Source of the DNA: a bacterium
GTDB lineage: Bacteria > Zhuqueibacterota > Zhuqueibacteria > Residuimicrobiales > Residuimicrobiaceae
Length of the DNA stretch: 64,000 bases
Assembly: GCA_029565685.1 (NCBI GenBank)
Contig: JAKQNR010000013.1
Span: 1-64,000, forward strand
Direction of reading: 5' to 3'
The translations under genes and the position numbers were made by a program. Positions 44,790-51,530 of this stretch are shown here, piece by piece. Within the stretch, counting starts at the first letter, position 1. Every line of letters begins with the position of its first letter. The notes under the pieces are model-generated. The model worked only from the letters and a program-made list of their open reading frames with translations. It searched no databases and was not told where the DNA came from.

Positions 44790-44932
44790 CGAAAACGAGA
44801 GGAGGCCGCAACCGCCGTCGTCCTGCTTGTCTTATGGCGTATCCTGGTCCCGTCGGGCCGGCTAACACACCCTAACTCCATATTTATAATATACTGATTT
44901 TGACGGCGCGCTTCCCGGTCGCGTGCGAGTTC

Positions 44933-44961
44933 TTGACTTTGTAGCTAAATATGTGTAATTT
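44933..44961 (+). promoter_or_regulatory. Sigma-70-type promoter for the pst operon
   Basis: The -35 box is TTGACT (44933-44938), the spacer is 17, and the -10 box is TAATTT (44956-44961). It lies directly before the pstS ATG at 44987; an ATG at 44951 overlaps the promoter and so is not the start. I see no repeated Pho-box-like element near it. Confidence 0.78.
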
Positions 44962-44986
44962 GCTGCTGCGAAAAACGAGGGAGCCT

Positions 44987-45778
44987 ATGCGCAGAGCCTT
45001 TGCAGTATTCGCGGTTGTGCTTTTTTTTGTGCTGATAGCCGCTTGCGGCAACCGGCGCAGTTCGATCACTGTGGCCGGTTCCACGGCTTTTCAGCCCTTT
45101 GCGGAAAAGTTGGCTGATCAATTCATGACCAACCGGCCCACGGCGAACATCATTGTGCAGGGCGGCGGCTCTGCAGTGGGCATCCAGTCCACGCTGTCAG
45201 GAACGGCCCAGATCGGCATGGCTGATCTGGTCAGCCTTCCTGAGGAGGCAAAGGTACTGCAGGCTACGGAAGTAGCCCGGGACGGCATCGCGGTTGTGGT
45301 GCATCCGTCCAACCGCATCAACGACCTGACGATGGACCTGCTGCGCCGAATCTTTAACGGATCGATCCGCAACTGGCGCGATCTCGGCGGTAACGACGGC
45401 GTCATCACCGTCGTTTCCCGCGAGGCAGGATCGGGCACGCGCATTTCCTTTGAGCAGATCGTCGGCGAACTCGTGTTGACCAAAGAGGCCATTGTTCAGG
45501 ATTCCAACGGCACGATTCGGGAAACCGTAGCCAATGATCCCAATGCCATCGGTTATCTGTCGCACGGTTTGCTTAATGAAAAAATCAAAGCGGTGACCAT
45601 CGATGGGGTGGCGTGCACCAACGAAGCCATTCAAAGCAATCAGTACGCGCTGGCACGGCCGATCTTTTTACTCACCCGCGGAGAACGCTTGCCTGACACG
45701 CAGGCGTTTATCGATTACATTCTATCCGCAGAAGGGCAACAGACCATCCAGTCCAGCGGTCTCATTCCGGTCAAGTAG
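44987..45778 (+). CDS. pstS: Phosphate-binding lipoprotein PstS
   Basis: High-affinity phosphate receptor of the Pst ABC transporter, 263 residues. The signal sequence ends in VLIAAC with the lipidated Cys20. The mature part has ITVAGSTAFQPFAEKLA, the QGGGSAVGIQ loop, IGMADLVSLPEE, the SREAGSGTRISFE phosphate-site segment and IGYLSHG. It is anchored at the periplasmic membrane face. The ATG at 44987, with GAGGGAG upstream, is chosen because the promoter runs through the earlier ATG. It heads pstS-pstC-pstA-pstB1-pstB2. Confidence 0.96.
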   Translation: MRRAFAVFAVVLFFVLIAACGNRRSSITVAGSTAFQPFAEKLADQFMTNRPTANIIVQGGGSAVGIQSTLSGTAQIGMADLVSLPEEAKVLQATEVARDGIAVVVHPSNRINDLTMDLLRRIFNGSIRNWRDLGGNDGVITVVSREAGSGTRISFEQIVGELVLTKEAIVQDSNGTIRETVANDPNAIGYLSHGLLNEKIKAVTIDGVACTNEAIQSNQYALARPIFLLTRGERLPDTQAFIDYILSAEGQQTIQSSGLIPVK

Positions 45779-45786
45779 CGAGCGCC

Positions 45787-46650
45787 ATGAAATCGCATAA
45801 CCTGAGAGAAAAAGGCGTTCAATATCTGTTGACCGCCCTCGCTTTTTCCGCGCTGTTCGGATTGTTGCTGATTGCGCTGTTTATCCTCAAAGAGGGGCTG
45901 CCGTTTCTGACGCAGGTGGGTTTGAAGGATTTTATTTTCGCCCACGACTGGGAACCCCAGAGCGGCAAATTCGGCATCTATCCCATGATCATCGCCTCTC
46001 TGTGGGTGACCTTCGGCGCCATGCTGATCGGCGCGCCACTGGGCATCGCCTGTGCGGTCTTTCTCACCGAATTCGTTCCCCGGCCGGTGATGCATACCAT
46101 CAAGCCCATGATCGAACTTCTGGCCGGCATCCCCTCGGTCATATATGGTTTTATCGGCGTCATTGTTTTGGCGCCTCTGATCCGTACGCATCTAGGCGGC
46201 CCCGGACTTTCGTTGCTGGCCGCCTCCATCATTCTCGGCATCATGATCCTGCCCACCATCATCAGCATCTCTACAGATGCGATCAATGCAGTGCCAAACT
46301 CCTACCGTGAAGGCTCCCGGGCCCTGGGCGCCACCCGCTGGCAAACGGTTTATATGGTGGTGTTGAAAGCCGCGCGATCCGGCATCATTTCCGGCGTTAT
46401 TCTCGGTATGGGAAGAGCCATCGGGGAAACCATGGCGGTCATCATGGTGGCGGGCAACGCGGTCAAGGTGCCGGGCACTGCCCTGGATTCGGTGCGCACA
46501 TTGACGGCCAACATCGCCCTGGAGATGGGCTACGCCGTTGGCTTGCATCGCAGTGCGCTGTTCGCCACCGGCGTGGTGCTTTTTATCTTTATCATGCTGT
46601 TGAACACCCTGGCCAGCGCCTTTGTCAAACAGGAGATACGCCGGCGATGA
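45787..46650 (+). CDS. pstC: Phosphate ABC transporter permease PstC
   Basis: A 287-residue inner-membrane permease with six helices. The inner-membrane-component signature, containing the EAA loop that docks on the ATPase, reads YREGSRALGATRWQTVYMVVLKAA, and GMGRAIGETMAVIMVAGNA follows; the latter is conserved in PstC. The N-terminal part has the FLTEFVP and PSVIYGFIGVIVL segments. It starts nine bases after the pstS stop and overlaps pstA by four bases (ATGA). Confidence 0.96.
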   Translation: MKSHNLREKGVQYLLTALAFSALFGLLLIALFILKEGLPFLTQVGLKDFIFAHDWEPQSGKFGIYPMIIASLWVTFGAMLIGAPLGIACAVFLTEFVPRPVMHTIKPMIELLAGIPSVIYGFIGVIVLAPLIRTHLGGPGLSLLAASIILGIMILPTIISISTDAINAVPNSYREGSRALGATRWQTVYMVVLKAARSGIISGVILGMGRAIGETMAVIMVAGNAVKVPGTALDSVRTLTANIALEMGYAVGLHRSALFATGVVLFIFIMLLNTLASAFVKQEIRRR

Positions 46651-47486
46651 TGCGGATCCCTGCAAAAGTCAACCAGGCTGCGGCGGCGACTGTGATGGCG
46701 CTGGCGACCTTGCTCACCCTGGCGGTGCTGATTTTTATCGTAGTCTTTATTCTGGAAAAAGGGTTGCCGATCCTGAGCCGTACTTTTCTTTTCAGCGTCC
46801 CGCGGGACATGGGCAAAGCCGGCGGCATTTTTCCCACCATTCTGGCGACCATCATCCTGCCGCTGTTGGCCATTGCGTTGGCTCTGCCATTAGGCGTCGG
46901 CACAGCCATCTATCTCACCGAATACACTCGCGAGAGCCGTTTAACGCGGATCATTCGTTTTGGCAACGATTGCCTGGCCGGCATCCCTTCGATCATTTTC
47001 GGCCTGTTCGGTTTTCTCTTTTTTGTTACTTTGCTGGAGATGGGTTGGTCGTTGCTGTCCGGCGGACTGACCCTGGCGTTGATGATTTTGCCCACGATCA
47101 TTCGCACCTCTGAGGAGGCGATTAAATCTGTGCCGACCTCCTATCGCGAGGTCAGTTTTTCGCTGGGCGCCACGCGTTGGCGCACCATTCAGAGGGTGGT
47201 TTTGCCCAACGCCCTGCCCGGCATTTTGACCGGTGTGATGCTGGGCATCGGCCGCTCGATCGGCGAGACTGCGGCGCTGATTTTTACCGCCGGCTCTTCG
47301 CTGCGTCTGCCGCAATCGCTGTTCGACTCCTCGCGCACCATGTCGGTCCACTTTTACATTCTGGCGCGCGAAGGGTTGTCCACGGAAAACGCCTATGGCA
47401 CAGCGGCGGTTCTGATTCTGTCGGTACTGTCGGTCAATGCCGTGGCCTATTATCTTATGCACCGGTATATGAAAAAAAATGCGTAA
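46647..47486 (+). CDS. pstA: Phosphate ABC transporter permease PstA
   Basis: A 279-residue partner of PstC with six membrane helices. Family segments: YLTEYTRESRLTRIIRFG, LAGIPSIIFGLFGFLFF, the EAA loop SYREVSFSLGATRWRTIQRVVLP, and GIGRSIGETAALIFTAGSSL. Together PstC and PstA form the phosphate channel. Its ATG overlaps the pstC stop. The EAA loops of PstC and PstA are both intact and rather alike, although the two ATPases they dock with are strongly differentiated. Confidence 0.96.
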   Translation: MMRIPAKVNQAAAATVMALATLLTLAVLIFIVVFILEKGLPILSRTFLFSVPRDMGKAGGIFPTILATIILPLLAIALALPLGVGTAIYLTEYTRESRLTRIIRFGNDCLAGIPSIIFGLFGFLFFVTLLEMGWSLLSGGLTLALMILPTIIRTSEEAIKSVPTSYREVSFSLGATRWRTIQRVVLPNALPGILTGVMLGIGRSIGETAALIFTAGSSLRLPQSLFDSSRTMSVHFYILAREGLSTENAYGTAAVLILSVLSVNAVAYYLMHRYMKKNA

Positions 47487-47537
47487 CCTTTGCTCACCGA
47501 CGCAAGCGGCGACGAACAGCTCGTCCGCAGGATGATC

Positions 47538-48293
47538 ATGAAAGCCAAATTCACTTTATCTCGATTCAGCGCTTATTATGGTTCGCATCGCGCGCTGCAG
47601 CAGATCGATCTCCTCATTCCGACGCGGCGAATCCTTGGCATCATCGGTCCTGCCGGATCGGGCAAGACCACTTTTTTGCGTTCACTCAATCGGCTGAACG
47701 ACCTGACCGCCGGCTTTCGCCGGCAGGGAGAGGTGAGACTGGACGGCGAGGACATCTATGGCGCGGAATTCGATCCCATCGCCCTGCGTCGGCGTGTGGG
47801 CATGCTGTTCGCCCTGCCCATCGCCCTGCCCATGAGCATCTATGAAAATGTAGTCTACGGTCCACGCATGCAGGGGATCAACACGCGATCGCAGCTGGAT
47901 CAGCTGGTGGAGAGCAGTCTACGCGCTGCTTTTTTATGGGATGAGGTCAAAGACCGTTTAAAGAGTTCCGGACTGCGGCTGTCCGGCGGCCAGCAGCAGC
48001 GGCTCTGTCTCGCACGCGTCCTGGCTCTGAATCCCGAAGTGATCCTGCTGGATGAGCCCACGTCCGGATTGGATCCCATCTCTACAGCCAAGATAGAAGA
48101 CGCCCTGACCATGCTGAAGGAGCAGTACACCATCGTGCTGGTGACCAACAACACCATGCAAGCGGGCCGCGTCGCCGACGCCACCGCCTTTTTTTTCATG
48201 GGCGAGCTGATCGAGCACGATGAGACTAAAAAAATTTTCACCAATCCTGCGCAGCAGCGCACTTTGGAGTATGTGACCGGTCGGTTTGGATGA
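47538..48293 (+). CDS. pstB: Phosphate ABC transporter ATPase PstB1, with Q-loop and H-loop residues replaced
   Basis: A 251-residue nucleotide-binding subunit. Walker [10 protein letters not shown] (37-45), signature LSGGQ (148-152), Walker B EVILLDEP and D-loop SGLDP are intact. Two catalytic positions are changed: the Q-loop Gln is Ala92 ([11 protein letters not shown], where PstB normally has VFQKPxPFP), and the switch His is Asn204 (VLVTNNTMQ for VTHNMQQ). It should bind ATP but contribute poorly to hydrolysis in its own site, while lending a normal signature to its partner. ATG 47538 has AGGA six bases upstream; an earlier TTG at 47490 is unlikely. It overlaps pstB2 by four bases. Confidence 0.93.
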   Translation: MKAKFTLSRFSAYYGSHRALQQIDLLIPTRRILGIIGPAGSGKTTFLRSLNRLNDLTAGFRRQGEVRLDGEDIYGAEFDPIALRRRVGMLFALPIALPMSIYENVVYGPRMQGINTRSQLDQLVESSLRAAFLWDEVKDRLKSSGLRLSGGQQQRLCLARVLALNPEVILLDEPTSGLDPISTAKIEDALTMLKEQYTIVLVTNNTMQAGRVADATAFFFMGELIEHDETKKIFTNPAQQRTLEYVTGRFG

Positions 48294-49060
48294 GGCCCAT
48301 GGCAACGAGGAACAAAATAGAGATCCAGCGTCTGAACCTCTATTACGGCGCTTTTCACGCCCTACATGACATCTCGATGGACATTTTGGATCGCCATATC
48401 ACCGCGCTCATCGGACCCTCCGGCTGCGGTAAATCGACGCTGGTGCGCAGCCTCAACCGAATGAACGATCTGATCAGCGGCTCCCGGGTGACCGGCTCCG
48501 TGCGGGTGGATGGGGAGGACATCTATGCAGCCAAGGCGGATGTCGAAAAGGTGCGCAAAAAAGTGGGCATGGTTTTTCAACGGCCCAATCCTTTTCCGCT
48601 GTCCATTTTCGACAATGTGGCCTACGGCCTGCGCGTGGCAGGCGTGAAAAATAAATCCATGCTCCAGGATAAAGTGGAGCAGAGTTTAAGAGCCGCGTGG
48701 CTATGGGACAGCCTGAAGGACCAGCTGCATTTATCGGCGTTGACCCTGCCCCTGGATCAGCAGCAGCGTCTGTGCATTGCGCGGCTTTTGATCATCGAGC
48801 CGGAAGTGATTCTGATGGATGAGCCCTGCTCCGCGCTGGATCCTATCGCCACCGCCAAGATCGAAGAGCTGATCCTGGAGTTGAAGAAAAACTATTGCAT
48901 CGTCATCGTCACCCACAACATGCAGCAGGCGGCGCGGGTTTCGGATTATTCCGGGTACATGCTCCTCGGCGACCTGATCGAGTACGACGACACAAAAAAA
49001 ATATTCACCCATCCTGCTGATCAACGCACCGAAGAATATATCACCGGCCGCTACGGCTGA
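48290..49060 (+). CDS. pstB: Phosphate ABC transporter ATPase PstB2, with degenerate signature motif
   Basis: A 256-residue second ATPase of the Pst system. Walker [10 protein letters not shown] (42-50), Q-loop Gln97 ([14 protein letters not shown]), Walker B VILMDEP, D-loop SALDP and switch His209 ([13 protein letters not shown]) are all canonical. The ABC signature is not: the usual LSGGQQQR reads LPLDQQQR (LPLDQ at 153-157), with neighbouring residues in register, so this is substitution and not a frameshift. Paired with PstB1, its own ATP site would be completed by PstB1's normal LSGGQ and stay active. The ATG at 48290 overlaps the pstB1 stop; a second ATG lies at 48299. Confidence 0.94.
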   Translation: MRPMATRNKIEIQRLNLYYGAFHALHDISMDILDRHITALIGPSGCGKSTLVRSLNRMNDLISGSRVTGSVRVDGEDIYAAKADVEKVRKKVGMVFQRPNPFPLSIFDNVAYGLRVAGVKNKSMLQDKVEQSLRAAWLWDSLKDQLHLSALTLPLDQQQRLCIARLLIIEPEVILMDEPCSALDPIATAKIEELILELKKNYCIVIVTHNMQQAARVSDYSGYMLLGDLIEYDDTKKIFTHPADQRTEEYITGRYG

Positions 49061-49135
49061 GGCCGTGAATTCGGCGCGAGTCGGTTGCACTGCGGCCATC
49101 GGGGGGTGAGGAGTGCCGCCTGATTAGGAACCGGC

Positions 49136-49996
49136 TCAGTCCGAGGCGGTGATCGTGAGGCCTTGTTTTATTTCGACCAGCCCCCATTTGCGATAATCCC
49201 CGTTGTTCATCACCGGAATCGCTTTGCCGATTTGATAAATCTCTTGTCGATGATAATGGCCGTGCAACACCAGGTCCGGATGAAAGCGATCGAGGAGGGC
49301 GACCAGCGTTCGGCGGTTGATCAACCTGGTGGCAGCGGCGAACAGCCTGCCTTCGCGTCGGCTCACCACAGAGGCGGGCAGCAGATGGTGGTGCAGCACC
49401 ACGATTTTAAATTTACCGTTCAGCTTCTCGTGCGCCAGGATGCGTTCGGCGCTGCCGGGATCCACATAGCCGTTGGAGCAGAAAAGGTTGCGGCTGATGC
49501 GCGGCAGGCAGCGGTTGGAATCCAATACAATCAGAGCAACGCGTTCGTCCAAAAGTTTGATAAAGGGATAGGGGTCGGTCTCCCGGTCGTTCAACGTCAG
49601 GATGGAGCGAAAGGCGTTGCGAAAGCTGTGGATGAAGAAGGAGAGATCCTTCTCATACTGCGGTTGATCATAGGCGTGTATTTTCATGGCCGTGCGTGGT
49701 ACCTGGCGCCATTTGCGGTAAAAGTCACCGCCGGCGTGGAAATCTTGAAAGAAAAAAGAGTAGAGATCGTGATTGCCGGGCAAAACGGTCAAGCGGTCCG
49801 AGGTAAAAAAGCCGCTGCGTCGCATCAAAGCGGCCAGGGCGCGGAACTCTTCAGCGCGGCCGCTCTGACTGAGATCCCCGCTGAGGATGAGATGATCCGC
49901 ATGCGCGCGCTGGACCTGAAAAAACCGGCGTTCCAGCAATGCGTCCCGCTCGGCGGAAAAGCCGTAATGCAGGTCCGAGAGATGGGCGATCTTCAT
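49136..49996 (-). CDS. Calcineurin-like metallophosphoesterase
   Basis: A 286-residue cytoplasmic dimetal phosphoesterase. All five motifs are visible: ISDLHYG-type HLSDLHYG (Asp8, His10), ILSGDLSQSG, LPGNHDLYS, VVLHHHLLP and LHGHYHRQEI. Family substrates include cyclic nucleotides, nucleotide diphosphate sugars and nucleic acids; none can be selected here. It is convergent with the pst operon (75-base gap, no clear terminator) and 19 bases downstream of a small membrane-protein gene. Confidence 0.93.
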   Translation of the reverse strand: MKIAHLSDLHYGFSAERDALLERRFFQVQRAHADHLILSGDLSQSGRAEEFRALAALMRRSGFFTSDRLTVLPGNHDLYSFFFQDFHAGGDFYRKWRQVPRTAMKIHAYDQPQYEKDLSFFIHSFRNAFRSILTLNDRETDPYPFIKLLDERVALIVLDSNRCLPRISRNLFCSNGYVDPGSAERILAHEKLNGKFKIVVLHHHLLPASVVSRREGRLFAAATRLINRRTLVALLDRFHPDLVLHGHYHRQEIYQIGKAIPVMNNGDYRKWGLVEIKQGLTITASD

Positions 49997-50015
49997 TGGG
50001 CTCGATTCGACGAGG

Positions 50016-50432
50016 TTAACCGAAGCAGAGGATTTTGATCACATAGACCAGGATCCCGGCTAGAGTGAAAAAAAGCACATCCTGCAAACGATCCCAGAAC
50101 ATGAGGATCTTTAAATCAACTTCTTTCCATTGCTCCCACTCTCGAATGACGCCGAGGAAAAAGCCGCTCAAGCCGGCTGTAATAAACGATGGCCAGAGAA
50201 AAACCGGCAGCAAAACCACCGCGCTGTGCAACATATGCAGCGCTTGATCCAGCACATTGATCCAACCGCTGTGTTTGGGCCGCCAGGGATGCCGGTAGGC
50301 CAGGATGTTGAGCACTTTATGGTATTCGGGGTCCGGCAGCTTTTTCAACTGTTTCTCGACCCGGTCCGCCACTTTTTCCAGATCCGGCGGCGCGGCACCG
50401 TAAAATATGCGATAGTGCTCCGGATTCCGCAT
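50016..50432 (-). CDS. Small membrane protein of unknown function
   Basis: A 138-residue protein. The first 60 residues are soluble, charged and helical (DLEKVADRVEKQLKKLPDPEYHKVLN). They are followed by about three hydrophobic segments: LHSAVVLLPVFLWPSFI, TAGLSGFFLGVIREW (weak) and VLFFTLAGILVYVIKILCF. I recognise no family. It is in a likely two-gene unit with the downstream metallophosphoesterase. The ribosome site AGAGGTGAGACC precedes the ATG. Confidence 0.7.
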   Translation of the reverse strand: MRNPEHYRIFYGAAPPDLEKVADRVEKQLKKLPDPEYHKVLNILAYRHPWRPKHSGWINVLDQALHMLHSAVVLLPVFLWPSFITAGLSGFFLGVIREWEQWKEVDLKILMFWDRLQDVLFFTLAGILVYVIKILCFG

Positions 50433-50612
50433 GGTCTCACCTCTTTAGGCTGCATGAGCATACTCAAAGCAGGGCTCCAGGATGCTGTTCAACCACCCCC
50501 TGTACAATTTACAAACCGAAGTATGATTTCAAAGCATTTTCTTCCACGAGCCGTTGTATGGTTGCGGCATTGCGCTCACCGCCTCGCTGGACCTGGGGGC
50601 TGGACTTTTTTC

Positions 50613-50641
50613 TTGATTTTTGCCGCCTGAATACCTAATTT
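50613..50641 (+). promoter_or_regulatory. Sigma-70-type promoter in the 347-base gap before the small anchored protein
   Basis: The -35 box is TTGATT (50613-50618), the spacer is 17, and the -10 box is TAATTT (50636-50641). It implies a leader of about 130 bases containing the palindrome at 50703-50720. The rest of the 50433-50779 gap shows no gene. Confidence 0.7.
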
Positions 50642-50702
50642 GATTTGCGTTATTTGACCTGTAACGCCGGGACGATGGGACACATGGCAACGGACCGGGG
50701 TG

Positions 50703-50720
50703 CATCCCCGTACGGGGATG
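50703..50720. promoter_or_regulatory. Perfect 18-bp palindrome in a 5' leader
   Basis: CATCCCCGTACGGGGATG is fully self-complementary and lies 60 bases before the start of the small anchored protein, downstream of its promoter. It could be a repressor operator or, as RNA, a near-loopless hairpin. Confidence 0.55.
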
Positions 50721-50779
50721 ATCAGCCGGCTGTTCATTTTTAGGCTCTGCCCAGGACGAGCGAGGGAGATGGCAAGTCC

Positions 50780-51181
50780 ATGAAAGTGAAGAAATTTTTC
50801 TGGTTCGGCACGGCGCTGTTGCTCTTGGTCCTTGCCGTGGTTGTTTGGTGGAGATATTATTTCGTGTTCGGCGAAGGGGTTAAGGCCGGCAATTTAAACT
50901 TCCTGGTGAAAAAAGGCTACCTGTTCAAGACCTGGGAGGGCCGTCTCATTCAAACCGGGTTCAAAACCCCCAAGCCGGGTTCCCTGCAGAGCAATGAATT
51001 TGAATTCAGCGTGGTGGATGACAGTCTGGCGCACCGATTGGAAAGAGCCAGCGGCAAATTCGTCGAATTGCGCTATAAAGAATACCTGCACGCATTGCCC
51101 TGGCGGGGCATGAGCAATTACACCGTCACCGCTATCCTGAGCATCGAGGATGATCCGGGCCATTCGGTTTTGCCGTTCTAA
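50780..51181 (+). CDS. Small membrane-anchored protein (family often mislabelled 6-phosphogluconate dehydrogenase)
   Basis: A 133-residue protein with one N-terminal membrane helix (FFWFGTALLLLVLAVVVWW) and an extracytoplasmic part of about 100 residues. The block YYFVFGEGVKAGNLNFLVKKGYLFKTWEGRLIQTGF is followed by FEFSVVDDSLA. It matches a small protein family widespread in Bacteroidota that is sometimes labelled 6-phosphogluconate dehydrogenase. It is far too short for that enzyme and has no Rossmann motif, so the name should not be used. Function is unknown. It is a single-gene unit with its own promoter and long leader. Confidence 0.75.
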   Translation: MKVKKFFWFGTALLLLVLAVVVWWRYYFVFGEGVKAGNLNFLVKKGYLFKTWEGRLIQTGFKTPKPGSLQSNEFEFSVVDDSLAHRLERASGKFVELRYKEYLHALPWRGMSNYTVTAILSIEDDPGHSVLPF

Positions 51182-51289
51182 AGGGAGAAAGGAACGTCTT
51201 TGGCGTAGACATTGATCCAAGTGGGAGGGTATTGCAATTGTAAATCAAAAAGATACCAGCAGAAATTCGCGTAGGGCTTTGGTATGGTC

Positions 51290-51345
51290 GAAGTCCTAGT
51301 GCACCAGGCAGCATGCCGTTGGACTTCAAGTCCGGTCTGCCCCCG
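51290..51345 (+). ncRNA. Structured RNA region, candidate small RNA or 3' UTR element
   Basis: Dense nested complementarity lies between a gene end and a strong terminator. GGACTTCAAGTCC (51321-51333) forms a 6-bp arm. GGCAG (51307-51311) can pair with CTGCC (51337-51341) around it, and GAAGTCC (51290-51296) is complementary to GGACTTC (51321-51327) as an alternative. The arm looks like the anticodon arm of tRNA-Sec (loop CTTCAAG, UCA), but no T-arm or matching acceptor is present, so I do not call a tRNA. Confidence 0.35.
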
Positions 51346-51356
51346 CCCCTCTCTAC

Positions 51357-51390
51357 AACCGGTACGACGATCAGGTGCCGGTTTTTTTTT
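51357..51390 (+). terminator. Strong rho-independent terminator
   Basis: AACCGGTAC (51357-51365) pairs with GTGCCGGTT (51375-51383), 9 bp with one G-U, across a 9-base loop, and runs into nine consecutive T (51382-51390). It ends the transcript of the small anchored protein and/or the structured RNA before it. Confidence 0.9.
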
Positions 51391-51464
51391 ATTGTTAGGT
51401 GCCCGCTGGCGGCAAAGGAGCCTGCCGCCTTTTCCTTCTCGTGGATGTTTTCTGTTTTCGAGAG

Positions 51465-51493
51465 TTGACATTTAAATAAAAATGTGGTAATTT
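51465..51493 (+). promoter_or_regulatory. Sigma-70-type promoter for the surface-protein locus
   Basis: The -35 box is a perfect TTGACA (51465-51470), the spacer is 17, and the -10 box is TAATTT (51488-51493). The downstream start at 51531 gives a leader of about 30 bases with AAAGGA. Confidence 0.82.
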
Positions 51494-51530
51494 AATCCTC
51501 ATTTTTCAGGCGGCATAAAAGGACTCTGCC

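Noticed and set aside
44740..44950. Pho-box-type direct repeats in the phoU-pstS divergent region
   Set aside because: Two clear promoters are present, but no repeated CTGTCAT-like elements at 11-base spacing were found by eye.
48740..48770. A frameshift as the cause of PstB2's missing LSGGQ
   Set aside because: Residues on both sides (LHLS before, QQQRLCIAR after) are in register and the spacing equals that of normal PstB, so it is substitution of SGG by PLD.
51281..51356. A tRNA-Sec or another tRNA around the CTTCAAG loop
   Set aside because: A 76-base span with partly pairing ends (GTAGGG/CTCTAC) and a good UCA anticodon arm exists, but no T-loop (TTCGA-type), no 6-bp D-stem and no long variable arm can be formed. 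The minus strand also fails.
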